DNA of 64,000 nucleotides from Kumtagia sp052180275 (GTDB lineage: Bacteria; Pseudomonadota; Alphaproteobacteria; Rhizobiales; Rhizobiaceae): NCBI RefSeq assembly GCF_052180275.1, contig NZ_CP197465.1:4092001-4156000 (forward strand), in the 5' to 3' direction. The notes beneath the pieces are model-generated. The model made no database searches and was not told the origin of the DNA. It saw only the letters and a list, made by a program, of their open reading frames with translations. Shown here one piece after another: positions 24,014 through 33,634 of the stretch (position 1 is the first letter of the stretch; every line of letters begins with the position of its first letter). Made by a program: the position numbers and the translations under genes.

Positions 24014-24613
24014 ATGGCGCCCGTTTACGTAGACCCGTCTAAAGTTCATGAGTTCGAGGATGCGGACGCCTTTCACGAATGGCTCCGCAAGCACCATTCG
24101 ACCGCCGACGAGGTCTGGATAAAAATCCACAAGGTCGGCTCGGGGCTGAAATCGATCACGCCGAAGCAGGCCATCGATACCTGCTTGTGTTGGGGCTGGA
24201 TCGACGCGGTGCGCAAGGGCCTCGACGACAGAAGTTTCCTGCAGCGCTACACGCCGCGCGGCAGGAAAAGCATCTGGAGCCGGATCAACGTCGACAACGT
24301 GGCCCGGCTGATCGAGCAGGGCCGGATGACCGAGCACGGGCTGAAGCAGGTCGAGGCGGCCAAGGCCGACGGCCGCTGGGATCGCGCCTATGGCAGCGGC
24401 AAGGGCATGGCGATCCCGGACGATCTCCAGGCGGCGATCGACGCCGAGCCGGAGGCGAAAGCCATGCTGTCAAGACTCAGCCAGCAGAACCGCTTCGCGC
24501 TGGCCTTCCGCACGCACAATATGAAGACCGAGGCCGGGCGCAGCAAGAAGATCGAGACCTTTGTCGAGATGCTGAAGCGTGGCGAGACGATCTATCCACA
24601 GCGCGAGAGATGA
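24014..24613 (+). CDS. YdeI/OmdA-family protein
   Basis: 199 residues with the family pattern: WLRKHHSTADEVWIKIHK near 25-42, then CWGWIDAVRKGLDD, SFLQRYTPRGRKSIWSRIN and the C-terminal helical region AMLSRLSQQNRFALAF (PF13376). These small proteins have been linked with bacteriocin or cationic-peptide tolerance; the biochemical activity is not established. Confidence 0.85.
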   Translation: MAPVYVDPSKVHEFEDADAFHEWLRKHHSTADEVWIKIHKVGSGLKSITPKQAIDTCLCWGWIDAVRKGLDDRSFLQRYTPRGRKSIWSRINVDNVARLIEQGRMTEHGLKQVEAAKADGRWDRAYGSGKGMAIPDDLQAAIDAEPEAKAMLSRLSQQNRFALAFRTHNMKTEAGRSKKIETFVEMLKRGETIYPQRER

Positions 24614-24783
24614 GACTGGGCCTGCATTGCAACGCGATAGTTCTCCCTCTGCGTCCGCTCTGCCTTAACCTGGCTTGCACTACCCGGCGATACGGCGCAC
24701 TGTCATGAAAATTGTGCATTGCACGCGCGCCTGTTCCCGAGCGAGGTCGCCTGGGAAACCGGCCAGCCTGCCGAAAGGTCCGG

Positions 24784-25602
24784 ATGCTCATCCGCTACGG
24801 CTACGAAATCACCATCGACTGCCCGCAACCGACGCCGCTGGTCTGCCTGCTGGCCATCCACGAGGAGCGCGGCCCCGATCTCCGCGCGCCGGAAACCTTG
24901 TTCACCACGCCGGAAACCCGCACAACCACCTATCGCGACCTATTCGGCAACCGCTGCCGCCGCCTCGTCGCGCCGGCAGGGATGCTGACGCTATGGGGCG
25001 ACGCCACCATCTATGACGACGGGCAGCTCGACCCCATCCTGCCCAACGCCCGCGAGATCGCCGTCGCCGACCTGCCGGACGAATGCCTGCTATACCTGAT
25101 GGGCAGCCGCTATTGCGAGACAGACAAGCTGAGCCAGGCGGCCTGGGATTTGTTCGGTACCATTCCGCCCGGCTGGGGCCGTGTCCAGGCGGTCTGCGAC
25201 TTCGTCAACCAACACATTGCGTTCGACTACCTGCAGGCGCGCTCCACACGCACCGCCTTCGAGGCCTACAACGAACGGGTCGGCGTCTGCCGCGATTTCG
25301 CGCATCTGGCGCTGACCTTCTGCCGCTGCCTCAACATCCCGGCCCGCTACGTCAACGGCCATCTCGGCGACATCGGCGTGCCGGTGGTCGACCCGATGGA
25401 TTTTTCCGCCTGGATTGAAGTGTTCCTGGACGGCGCCTGGCGCACCTTCGACCCGCGCAACAACAAGCCGCGCATCGGCCGCATCGTCATCGCGCGCGGC
25501 CGCGACGCCGCCGACATCCCGCTGATCAACTCCTTCGGCCCGCACGTACTGAAGGGTTTTCGCGTCTGGACCTACGAGGTTCAGGATCTGCCGACACAGT
25601 AA
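24784..25602 (+). CDS. Transglutaminase-like family protein
   Basis: 272 residues from ATG 24784. An N-terminal beta domain (1-115) precedes a transglutaminase-like core with catalytic Cys in GVCRDFAHLAL and a downstream acidic/His region (FSAWIEVFLDGAWRTFDPRNN). It is the bacterial papain-like transglutaminase-core type, probably a cytoplasmic peptidase or amide-bond enzyme; no signal peptide. Substrate unknown. Confidence 0.85.
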   Translation: MLIRYGYEITIDCPQPTPLVCLLAIHEERGPDLRAPETLFTTPETRTTTYRDLFGNRCRRLVAPAGMLTLWGDATIYDDGQLDPILPNAREIAVADLPDECLLYLMGSRYCETDKLSQAAWDLFGTIPPGWGRVQAVCDFVNQHIAFDYLQARSTRTAFEAYNERVGVCRDFAHLALTFCRCLNIPARYVNGHLGDIGVPVVDPMDFSAWIEVFLDGAWRTFDPRNNKPRIGRIVIARGRDAADIPLINSFGPHVLKGFRVWTYEVQDLPTQ

Positions 25603-25782
25603 GCGGGTTCCTGCGAAGGCGACGGTCGCGTTGCATAGCCGCTGATAGCCGCGCCCGCGTACCGTGCTCAGGCATGCACGAGCCACGTTTGGATTTGTGA
25701 TCGAAAAACCTCGGTCGCCCTCCTGTCCGGGCCGATTGGCCGCGCTAGCTTTCCAGTGATCTCTTCAATGAAGGAGCGTGCC

Positions 25783-26226
25783 ATGAAGCACTTCATCCCT
25801 GACGAGATCATATCGACCGCCGAACTGATCCCGTTGATCCGCAAGCCTCTCACTCCGGGCGAGCGCCTGGAAATCTGGGCGAAAGCACTGGAACGCCACG
25901 CCGGGCCGCTGAACGCGCTGAGGCGGCTGGAGCATCTGTCTGCCGACGAACTCCGCGCCTATCGCGGCAGCAACACACCGCTGACGGTGGCGTTCAACGA
26001 CCCCATGCTGCGCGCCGAAGGCCTGAAGGGCGACAGTCTCGGCGACGCGATGGATTTCTTCGAACTGCCCCATCGAGATACCCATTGGCTGCTATGCGAC
26101 TGTCACTACCACGGCACCATGACCGGCATCGGCCTCGCCAGGCTTGTTCGCGACCATGCCCGTGGCATCGAACGCCGGGCAAGATGGGCGCGGACCTTCA
26201 GAAGGCTGGTCGGCTGGGCAGTCTGA
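25783..26226 (+). CDS. Hypothetical protein, 147 residues
   Basis: Start chosen at 25783 for AAGGAG seven bases upstream. Soluble and helical, with PLTPGERLEIWAKALERHAG near 28-47 and HWLLCDCHYHGTMTG near 101-115 (two Cys, three His), a possible metal site. I have seen this in Rhizobiales genomes as an uncharacterised family. Confidence 0.65.
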   Translation: MKHFIPDEIISTAELIPLIRKPLTPGERLEIWAKALERHAGPLNALRRLEHLSADELRAYRGSNTPLTVAFNDPMLRAEGLKGDSLGDAMDFFELPHRDTHWLLCDCHYHGTMTGIGLARLVRDHARGIERRARWARTFRRLVGWAV

Positions 26227-26340
26227 AGGCACCGCATCGCGATCGATCCGAAGCACGCCGCGATTGCGGTCGGCCCGACCGGGTCGGCCGCCACGTCGGG
26301 CCGGGCGGAAGCCGCACTTCCGCCCAGGCTGGCCTGCCGG

Positions 26341-27381
26341 CTAGTTGGCGTCGGCAACTACCGACTGGCCGCCCGCCCAGTTTCGCCACTGGCGCTCGCT
26401 GCCGTAGAAGACGTTGAGGTCGATCTTGCCCTTCACGCCATGCGACAGGCCGGATCCCGAATACTGCCAGAACACCCATTTGCGCCCCGGATAGACCTTC
26501 GAGGGATGCTGGGCCACTGCGCGCAGCCAGAACGGATGATTGGGGAATTCGCCGCGCAGATTGTCGGCGTAGAAGTCTGGGGCGGTATAGATGACCGGGC
26601 GCTGGCCGTAATGCGCCTCCAGTCTGTCCATGAACACCTGCATCTTCTCCAGCACGCGGGCGCGCGAAAGCCGCATCTTGCATTTCGACTCGCCATTGTA
26701 CTCGACGTCGATCACCGGCGGCAGAGCGCCGGCAACCCTGGGCACGTTGCGGATGAACCAGTCCGCCTGCTCCCCGGCGGAGCGGCACCAGTAGAAGAAG
26801 TGGTAGGCGCCGCGCTTCAGGCCGGCCTCGTCGGCGGCTCGCCAGTTGGTGCGGAACATCGGGTCGAGATGGTCGCCGCCGTCCGTCGCCTTGATGTAGG
26901 CGAAGTTGGCGCCCTGGCTGCGCAGTTTCATCCAGTCGATGGAACCCTGCCACCGCGACACGTCGACGCCATGCACGGCATATTGCCCCGGCGCGGTTTT
27001 TCCGAAATTGATCGGTTTTGCGTCGCGGAAACGATGCCGGTAGATCGTGCCGCGCGCCAGTCCCGCGGGACGCGCTGCGGGTTTTGGCGCAAGCAATATC
27101 TTCGACGGCTTTTGCGGCGCGACCAGCGCGATCGCCTGGACATCGGTCTCAACAGTCATTTGCGGGCGGGCGACGGCGACCGCGGTCTCCTCCACCGCCG
27201 ATTCCTCCAGCAGCGCCGAAACCGTGTCGGTCTCGCCGACAGCCGCACCGGGCCGCGCAACGGAGGCCGTCGTTTCGGAAGACGGCTCCTGCACCTGGAG
27301 ACCGGCCACGCCGGAACTGGACGTGCAGCCGGCAAGGCCCAGGACGGCAAGAAGGGTGATGACGATGCTTGGCGATCGCAT
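26341..27381 (-). CDS. GH25 muramidase lipoprotein
   Basis: 346 residues. Lipobox LAGC at residues 16-19 predicts a lipoprotein. Residues 20-130 are a low-complexity Ala/Val/Pro linker; the GH25 domain starts at HGVDVSRWQGSIDW and has the catalytic pair in VIDVEYNG. It would cut the MurNAc-GlcNAc bond of peptidoglycan from the periplasmic side. A gene type common in Rhizobiales chromosomes and distinct from the phage lysins. Confidence 0.88.
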   Translation of the reverse strand: MRSPSIVITLLAVLGLAGCTSSSGVAGLQVQEPSSETTASVARPGAAVGETDTVSALLEESAVEETAVAVARPQMTVETDVQAIALVAPQKPSKILLAPKPAARPAGLARGTIYRHRFRDAKPINFGKTAPGQYAVHGVDVSRWQGSIDWMKLRSQGANFAYIKATDGGDHLDPMFRTNWRAADEAGLKRGAYHFFYWCRSAGEQADWFIRNVPRVAGALPPVIDVEYNGESKCKMRLSRARVLEKMQVFMDRLEAHYGQRPVIYTAPDFYADNLRGEFPNHPFWLRAVAQHPSKVYPGRKWVFWQYSGSGLSHGVKGKIDLNVFYGSERQWRNWAGGQSVVADAN

Positions 27382-27545
27382 TTGGACCTGTACGCTGAGA
27401 CAAGACAGACCGAAGGCGACGCCCCCGACAAAGCCGGGTTCAATTCCTAACGAGAAATTACCAATAAAGTTTGAATCGATTTTTTACCAAGTCGCGAGTT
27501 TCGCCTTGTCGCGGCTTGCTGTTTCGAAAACCTGCGCCAGGCGGT

Positions 27546-29060
27546 CTAGGTTCCGCAAAAAGTCTCCAGCACGCGCTCCTCCATTTTTGGAGGATCGGCA
27601 TAGGCAACCATTTCCGGCTGCTCGTCGAACGGTTTTGCCAGCACCGAAAGAAGTTCTTCAAAGGGCGAAAAATCCGACCGGTCGACCCCGGCGCGGATCA
27701 CCGCCTCGACGCGATGATTGCGCGGGATGAATTTCGGATTGACTGATCGCATCGCCGCCTGCCTTTCGGCGTCGTGTTCGGACTCGCGCGCCAGCCGGTC
27801 CTTCCAGCGGACCGCCCAGTCGTCGAACTCCGCCGGCCTGGCGAACAGCGCTCGCGTAACCCCCTCCCCGGCTGCCGCACCGAGATCCTCGCCAAGGCTC
27901 CTGAACGTCAATGTGAAATCCGCCTCGTTGCGGTCCATCGTGTCGAGCAGCCCGGCGGCCAGCGCCATGTCCTCCGGCCGCCCGGTAAGCAGGCCGAGCT
28001 TGCGCCGCATCCCGGCGTGAAATGCCTCTTCGTAAAGCGCCTGGAATTTTTTCAGCGCCGCCTCCGCCGCTTCCACTGCGGCGTCCTCATTGTCGGCAAG
28101 CAGCGGCAGCAGCGCCTCGGCCAGGCGCGCCAGGTTCCACACGGCGATATGCGGCTGGTTGGCATAGGCATAGCGGCCCCGGGAATCGATGGACGAAAAC
28201 ACCGTCGCCGGATGGTAATTGTCCATGAAGGCGCACGGCCCGTAATCGATGGTCTCGCCCGAGATCGACATATTGTCGGTGTTCATCACGCCGTGGATGA
28301 AGCCGACCAGCATCCAGCGCGCCACCAGCCGCGCCTGCGCGGCAACGACATTCTCAAGCAGCGCGAGGTATGGATTTTCTTGCGCCCCAGCATCTGGATA
28401 GTGGCGCGCAATCGCATAGTCGGCCAGTGCCTTCAGTCCTTCGCGGTCGCCGCGCGCCGCAAGATACTGGAAGGTGCCGATGCGGATGTGGCTCGCCGCG
28501 ACGCGGGTAAAGATCGCGCCGGGCATCGCCCCTTCGCGAAACACCATCTCGCCGGTGCTGACCGCCGCCAGCGCCCGCGTCGTCGGAATGCCCAGCGCGG
28601 CCATCGCCTCGCTCACGATATATTCGCGCAGCACCGGCCCGAGCGCTGCCCGCCCGTCGCCGCCGCGCGAAAAGCGTGTGCGCCCGGAACCTTTCAGCTG
28701 GACGTCGCGGCGTTTTCCGGCACGGTCGATGGCCTCGCCGATCAACAGCGCGCGGCCGTCGCCGAGCTGCGGCACGAAATTGCCGAACTGGTGCCCGGCA
28801 TAGGCAAGCGCCAGCGGCTGCACATTTTTCGGAGACGCATTGCCGGCAAGCACCGCCAGACCTTCGGGGCTTGCAAGGAAGTCGGCGTCGAGCCCGAGTT
28901 CTTCGGCCAACTGCCTGTTCAGCCTGATCAATCTGGGTGCGCGCACGGGCGAAAGATCGGCGCGCTGAAAGAAACGCTCGGGGAGCTCGGCATAGTCGCC
29001 TTGGCCGAGACCGGTCGCCGGCCCCGCCCGGTTCGAGACATCGATGTTCAATTGATCCAT
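27546..29060 (-). CDS. selO: SelO protein adenylyltransferase (YdiU family)
   Basis: 504 residues from ATG 29060. Pseudokinase-fold SelO signatures: LAYAGHQFGNFVPQLGDGRA near 85-105, RDVQLKGSGRTRFSRGGDGRA, and HGVMNTDNMSISGETIDYGP with the Asn and Asp that bind metal and AMP. SelO transfers AMP to Ser/Thr/Tyr of target proteins under oxidative stress. Length is typical (470-560); an upstream ATG extension is possible but runs into the GST promoter region. Confidence 0.9.
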   Translation of the reverse strand: MDQLNIDVSNRAGPATGLGQGDYAELPERFFQRADLSPVRAPRLIRLNRQLAEELGLDADFLASPEGLAVLAGNASPKNVQPLALAYAGHQFGNFVPQLGDGRALLIGEAIDRAGKRRDVQLKGSGRTRFSRGGDGRAALGPVLREYIVSEAMAALGIPTTRALAAVSTGEMVFREGAMPGAIFTRVAASHIRIGTFQYLAARGDREGLKALADYAIARHYPDAGAQENPYLALLENVVAAQARLVARWMLVGFIHGVMNTDNMSISGETIDYGPCAFMDNYHPATVFSSIDSRGRYAYANQPHIAVWNLARLAEALLPLLADNEDAAVEAAEAALKKFQALYEEAFHAGMRRKLGLLTGRPEDMALAAGLLDTMDRNEADFTLTFRSLGEDLGAAAGEGVTRALFARPAEFDDWAVRWKDRLARESEHDAERQAAMRSVNPKFIPRNHRVEAVIRAGVDRSDFSPFEELLSVLAKPFDEQPEMVAYADPPKMEERVLETFCGT

Positions 29061-29319
29061 GATCCTGCCCGGCGCTCCTGCGTCCGTCTCTCGTCCCCAC
29101 CATATCGGAACTCGTGGCCGATTTGGCAACTTTCCAGCCTCGGACACCGGCCGATCCGCCATGTCGAAAGCGCCGTCCAGACCATCCGCCCGCGGCATTC
29201 CTGTTGCAGTCTCGCCCGGATTGGCCGTTTCTGGCAGCAGCTTCGTCCTGGCCCATTTGGCGGCGCTTGCCTGGGCGCCACAGGCCGTCGCACTGTCCTG
29301 CGTCCAGCGGAGCAAGACC

Positions 29320-29946
29320 ATGATCCTCATCGGCCAGTATGATTCGCCCTTCGTCCGCCGCGTCGGCATCGCGCTGACGCTCTACGGCCTGCCCTACGAG
29401 CATCGGCCGTGGTCGACCTTCGGCGACGCCGAAAAAATCCGGCCCTACAACCCGCTGCTGCGCGTGCCGGCGCTCGTTGTCGACGACGGCGAAACGCTGG
29501 TCGACAGCCATATGATCATCGACCATATCGACAGCCTCGTGCCTGCCGGTCGCCGGATGTTTCCGGTCGAAGAGCCGGCCCGCCGCCGCGCGCTGAAAAT
29601 CGCTGCGCTGGCTGCCGGCCTATCCGACAAGGCGGTCAGCCTGTTCTACGAGACGAAGCTGCACGACACGGTGTCGGAGCTTTGGGTCGCGCGCTGCCGC
29701 TCGCAGATTTCGGAGGTGCTTTCGGTGCTGGAGGCGGACCGCGCCGCAAGATCGAGCGACTACTGGTTCGGCGACACGATCGGCCACGCCGACATCATCG
29801 TCGCGACGATGCTGCGGCATCTTTCCGAGGCGCATCCGGGATTGGTCGCGCTTACCGCCTACCCGGCGCTCATGGCGCATTGGCAACGGATGGAATCGCT
29901 GCCGGTATTCCAGGCGATCCAGCAGCCCTTCATCGCGCCGGCATGA
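29320..29946 (+). CDS. Glutathione S-transferase family protein
   Basis: 208 residues. N-terminal thioredoxin-like domain with SPFVRRVGIALTLYGLPYEHRPW and the cis-Pro region RVPALVVDDGETLVDSHMIIDHID (glutathione-binding SH-x-I). C-terminal helical domain with FGDTIGHADIIVATMLRHL. Divergent from selO. A cytosolic detoxification or redox role is likely; substrate unknown. Confidence 0.88.
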   Translation: MILIGQYDSPFVRRVGIALTLYGLPYEHRPWSTFGDAEKIRPYNPLLRVPALVVDDGETLVDSHMIIDHIDSLVPAGRRMFPVEEPARRRALKIAALAAGLSDKAVSLFYETKLHDTVSELWVARCRSQISEVLSVLEADRAARSSDYWFGDTIGHADIIVATMLRHLSEAHPGLVALTAYPALMAHWQRMESLPVFQAIQQPFIAPA

Positions 29947-30114
29947 GCTTGCCGACGGGTCGAACGTACCCTGCTCCCTCCGCGCAGAGAGATACCGGCG
30001 GATGGAACAGAAGAAAGAGCGGCGTAAACGCCCGGGACAAGCGTCGCCGCGTAGCTGTCCCCGCCGAAATCGACATCAGGCAGGCGGGTACCGCCCACGC
30101 GTTCGCCGTACCCG

Positions 30115-30282
30115 TCAGCCCATGCCCGTCGCGTGGCGCAGATAGAAGGCCAGCACGATGAAGCCGCAGGCGAATGCGACGCCCTTCCAGTCGACATTGG
30201 CCGACTTCAGGTCCCTGGCGAGCTTCAGCAGGACCAGGCAAAGCACCGCCAATCCGATCGCAACAAGCACAAACCTGATCAT
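30115..30282 (-). CDS. Small two-segment membrane protein
   Basis: 55 residues, ATG 30282 with GGAGG seven bases upstream. Hydrophobic helices at about 3-22 and 37-50. No known family. Located just before the tRNA-Thr gene on the other strand. Confidence 0.6.
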   Translation of the reverse strand: MIRFVLVAIGLAVLCLVLLKLARDLKSANVDWKGVAFACGFIVLAFYLRHATGMG

Positions 30283-30457
30283 TCCGCAGCCTCCCTGTAA
30301 GCAACCGTCGACAACGATATGGGAACGCAATCCGACGCATTTAAGGGCGCATCGTCACGGCTTCAGGCCTCATCCGCCCCCGTGGATGACAACGGCGGTA
30401 ACCGAAAAACGACTTTTGTCTTTACTGCCGGCCGATATATGATTACCGCAGGCGCAT

Positions 30458-30533
30458 GCCCTTGTAGCTCAGCTGGTAGAGCAGCGGTTTTGTAAACCGA
30501 AGGTCGCGGGTTCGATTCCTGCCGGGGGCACCA
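30458..30533 (+). tRNA. tRNA-Thr (TGT anticodon)
   Basis: 76 bases with encoded CCA. Acceptor GCCCTTG pairs CGGGGGC, D-arm GCTCAGCTGGTAGAGC, anticodon loop TTTGTAA (TGT), T-arm GCGGGTTCGATTCCTGC. Position 27-43 is a G-A mismatch. It is the insertion target of the 12.8-kb element; the integrated copy keeps the complete gene. Confidence 0.95.
30485..30533 (+). repeat. attL: 49-bp 3' part of tRNA-Thr
   Basis: Identical to 43327-43375, running from the anticodon stem through CCA. Flanks differ on both sides. It retains the whole tRNA. Confidence 0.95.
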
Positions 30534-30591
30534 CAAAATCAAGAACTTACCCCTATTTAACCTGCCCTCGCCTGCGGCACACTCCGCGTCC

Positions 30592-30610
30592 GGGTAACGA
30601 ATTGGGTAAC
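30592..30610 (+). repeat. Pair of GGGTAAC sites near attL
   Basis: GGGTAAC at 30592-30598 and 30604-30610, 12 bases apart. The same motif recurs in pairs at 38682-38699 and 43178-43195. Candidate integrase/excisionase arm sites. Confidence 0.5.
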
Positions 30611-30737
30611 AATCGCTCAGAATCGAGCACTAAAGCCGGACACCAAAAGAGCCGTGACGACTTCGATTGATTTCCAGCGTATTCCTGCGACACTCGGCAA
30701 GCCCGAGCGACATATCTGCCGGCGTGGGGAGGGCGGA

Positions 30738-30983
30738 ATGGAAACGATCAAGGGAGTGATCGGCGGTGTGGGTGTTATAATCTGGGGTCTCGCTGGCCCC
30801 ATCACCTACATCATACTGGTTGTCGACACATGGACGGGACGATCATCCGTTTTCGTCAAGCTGTTGCTGAACCTGACGCTCGACGCCATCTTGGCGGTAA
30901 TTTGGCCGATTACCTGGGGTATCTGGCTGTTCCAATATTTCGCGGGACATGACAGCCCGCTGTCGAGAGTTCTTGGCTTCTGA
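30738..30983 (+). CDS. Small membrane protein
   Basis: 81 residues from ATG 30738, preceded by GGGGAGGGCGGA. An earlier start at 30654 would add a polar leader without ribosome-binding site. Two to three hydrophobic segments with many Trp/Ile (ITYIILVVDTW, AILAVIWPITWGIWLF). Accessory gene of the element near attL; function unknown. Confidence 0.6.
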   Translation: METIKGVIGGVGVIIWGLAGPITYIILVVDTWTGRSSVFVKLLLNLTLDAILAVIWPITWGIWLFQYFAGHDSPLSRVLGF

Positions 30984-31048
30984 CGCGAGTGGCCCGGCCA
31001 CGTCTCCGCAGCCGGGCAGGTGTCGCAAAGTTTGCGATCTGAATTAGG

Positions 31049-32035
31049 TCAAGTCGCCGTCATCAGCACCGGCTCTGTGCGCCCGACCAGGCTCTCCAGT
31101 TCTCTCCACGTCTCAGTATTGGAGCCACGGTCGAATTCGAAACTGCCGTATCCCGTGATCGCGATAATCTTCGCGGCTAGGTCGGCTGCGCTTTTGCTCG
31201 GGATCGCTTCCATCTGCTCTTCGAGAGCGCGCCTGCGGTCGCAATGAGCATCCGCTTCTTCATCTGAGCGGCAATATGGCTCTTCAAAGCCGAGGCGGTA
31301 AATTGCGTCCCATTCCTCGAATAGGCTTTGTATTCGGGAAGCCGGCGGTTCGACAGCCGGGGCGCTCGTTTCATTTGTCACTTTCCCGGCCTCCCGCGTG
31401 ATTCGCTCCGCGTCCTTCCAAAGATGATAGAAAGCCGTCTCCGTTTCGCCGTTCCACAAATCATACGTGCGAAGTTTCGCCTTTAGATCGGCGAGCGATC
31501 TTGGCCGGAAGCGCATGACATGCACGCACGTGGCGTCGACGCGGGAAATCTGCCGTTGATAGGCCGCGTCGATCTTTTCGAATGCGACTTCTTCCTTGCG
31601 TTTTAAGCACCCCTGTTCCCACGCCGCCATCGCTACCTTGTGCTCGTCCTCCAGCTTGCGACGGCGAATGAGAGCTGGGTGGTCCAGCTTCTCGAATGCT
31701 GGACTGCCGACATCACATATGCGGAGATTGCGGAAGGCTTCCCGCCATTCGTCGTCCTCAGGCGGGAGAGGGTCGGGCCGCGCGTTTTCAGGAGCCGTCA
31801 GGTAAGCCGCTTCGGCAACGTTGTGGCGCTCTTGCACCACATCAAGCCGCCGCCGTTCGTCTATGAAGCGGGCAATCCGGCGAAGCAGTTCGGGAGTGAC
31901 CGAAGGCGCCGCAGGTCTGGCCTCGGCAGCGGCCGCGCTCTCGCCATGGATGGCTATCAAGGTCGCCAAGGCCGGCACCATGGCGACTGAACTGCCCGCA
32001 GCTACGATGGCGCGGCGATTGACGTGTTGGTTCAT
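31049..32035 (-). CDS. Exported protein with Tat-like signal, unknown function
   Basis: 328 residues from ATG 32035. The start has NRRAIVAAGSSVAMVPALATL, a twin-arginine motif followed by a weakly hydrophobic stretch and Ala-rich cleavage region near residue 38. The mature part is helical and charged, probably coiled coil (KLEDEHKVAMAAWEQGC and similar). No enzyme motif seen. Proteins like this are frequent in accessory regions of Mesorhizobium; role not known. Confidence 0.65.
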   Translation of the reverse strand: MNQHVNRRAIVAAGSSVAMVPALATLIAIHGESAAAAEARPAAPSVTPELLRRIARFIDERRRLDVVQERHNVAEAAYLTAPENARPDPLPPEDDEWREAFRNLRICDVGSPAFEKLDHPALIRRRKLEDEHKVAMAAWEQGCLKRKEEVAFEKIDAAYQRQISRVDATCVHVMRFRPRSLADLKAKLRTYDLWNGETETAFYHLWKDAERITREAGKVTNETSAPAVEPPASRIQSLFEEWDAIYRLGFEEPYCRSDEEADAHCDRRRALEEQMEAIPSKSAADLAAKIIAITGYGSFEFDRGSNTETWRELESLVGRTEPVLMTAT

Positions 32036-32611
32036 GAATGTGTCGTCCCTGCTTGAACTGTCGGGCGTCTCGGCCCGCGCGGCGCTCTTCGCAGATGGCT
32101 GTTGAATTCCCGTTGAAACTGACGAGCAAAGTTGAGTAGCGGAGTTTACTATTTGGCGATGGGTGAACATGGGTGTCGTCTCGCTGGTTGGAACCGACTT
32201 GCTACAGCCGGCGGAACGTCGGGCAAATCTGCACGAGGTTCCTGCTTGGCGGGCGGCGCCAAAGCCGGGGGTTAGCAACCTGCCAGCGAGACAGGTCGAA
32301 CGATTTTAAGCCTCACGGCTCTGGACATAGCGTTCGCCCCCGGCCATATTCACGGCCGGTTTGGAACGCCCGCCAAGGCGCTTCCATGCGCTAGAAGCCT
32401 GCCAAGGCTTCCGCGCCTCGACGGACTGCTTCGACGCCAATCGAACAATCTGTCTATCGCTGGTCAGGGTTGCTACACCCACTGATTACGATGTTCCTGT
32501 TCGCGCCAATCGTCAAGCACTTCCCCTCACCCGGGGGAACCGCTAGCGCGTCAATTGCCCGTTGCAATGAGGGTTCTAGAGCGTCACCCTTCGAGGGTGA
32601 GCTTTGGAAGG
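32036..32611. other. Intergenic region with extensive inverted repeats (possible structured RNA)
   Basis: About 575 bases with no convincing gene. Two perfect inverted repeats interleave: GTCTCGCTGG (32178-32187) with CCAGCGAGAC (32283-32292), and CTTGGCGGGCG (32245-32255) with CGCCCGCCAAG (32367-32377), the order A-B-A'-B' of a pseudoknot. Local hairpins include CCGGCC/GGCCGG around 32340-32360, AAGCC/GGCTT around 32396-32412, and TCACCC-TTCGA-GGGTGA at about 32584-32600, just before the DUF2971 gene. This is what a structured non-coding RNA or long regulatory leader would look like; transcription is not shown. Confidence 0.45.
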
Positions 32612-33496
32612 ATGCGCCCTTTGCCTATCACCCCTCATGAGGTCTTTCTGCCCCCGGCCCCTGACGCCACGATGTGGCGCTACATGAGCTTTCCGAAGTT
32701 TGTCTCCATGGTGACGACAAATGCTCTCTGGTTCTCCAACATGAGCATCTTGGCCAAGGATGACCCGTTTGAGGGAAGCCTGCCAGCCGGGAACTTTTCA
32801 CATCGCGCTTGGGCCACTATTCAAGATGTGCCCGGGGATGTTGCAGAAAAGATAAATCGTACATCATATAAGAAGAACGGGTCGATTGACGAGAAATTAC
32901 AGTGTGATAAGGAGCATCGCGACTACCTTATTAATTACTGCCTCCAGTCACGCAAGGAATACTTTATAAGTTGCTGGCATTTAGCGGAAGGTGAATCCGC
33001 CGCAATGTGGCAACTATACGGAGAAAATACTTTTGGAATCGCGATAACAACCACCCATAGGCTCCTTGAAGCAGCACTGTCCTCTGAAAAACGCGATATT
33101 CTCGTGGGTGCGGTGACGTATTTGGACTATGAGAGCGCTGCGCTGGATCTGAGGAACGCTTTCTCTCCGGTGATAAACAAGCGGCTCGACTATAGCCATG
33201 AGCGGGAGGTCCGACTTGTCCACTGGGACACCGCTTTAGGCGAGGAACAGGTCTGGATGCTGTGGAACGGACAGCCTAGATTAATGACCACTCGATTGTC
33301 CGATGCAGACCACGACAAGATGGTTCCCCCTGCTGGGCTTCCCATTTCATGTGACCTGAACGCAATCATCCGAGAGATTCTGATCTCTCCCAGATCGCCC
33401 AAATGGTTTGAGGACGCGGTGGCGGGTTTCTGCAACCTCGCAAAGTTGGATCGACCAATTATCAAATCGGGGTTGCTCCGATCTCCCCGGGCATAA
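32612..33496 (+). CDS. DUF2971-family protein
   Basis: About 294 residues from ATG 32612 (ATG 32567 is an alternative; neither has a perfect ribosome-binding site). Family patterns are clear: MWRYMSFPKFVSMVTTNALWFSN, FISCWHLAEGESAAMWQLYG and YSHEREVRLVHW. DUF2971 proteins are frequent in accessory and defence islands; activity unknown. Base composition is lower in GC than its neighbours around 32.8-33.1 kb, which suggests separate acquisition. Confidence 0.8.
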   Translation: MRPLPITPHEVFLPPAPDATMWRYMSFPKFVSMVTTNALWFSNMSILAKDDPFEGSLPAGNFSHRAWATIQDVPGDVAEKINRTSYKKNGSIDEKLQCDKEHRDYLINYCLQSRKEYFISCWHLAEGESAAMWQLYGENTFGIAITTTHRLLEAALSSEKRDILVGAVTYLDYESAALDLRNAFSPVINKRLDYSHEREVRLVHWDTALGEEQVWMLWNGQPRLMTTRLSDADHDKMVPPAGLPISCDLNAIIREILISPRSPKWFEDAVAGFCNLAKLDRPIIKSGLLRSPRA

Positions 33497-33634
33497 CGAC
33501 GCCACCTCGGTGCCGGCCCCTCCAGAGCCACAGCGCGGGCAACGCAGCCGGTGCCGGGTTCATCACCTTAATGACGGCGGGCCGGGCGTCACGCTACCGG
33601 GGCCGTCACAGGCAGGATAGCCACCACCCTTCCT

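Noticed and set aside
23952..24337. 128-codon minus-strand frame opposite the YdeI-like gene
   Set aside because: Complement of a well-supported family gene, no own start signal.
27774..29342. 522-codon plus-strand frame opposite selO
   Set aside because: The minus strand encodes a full SelO; this is its shadow.
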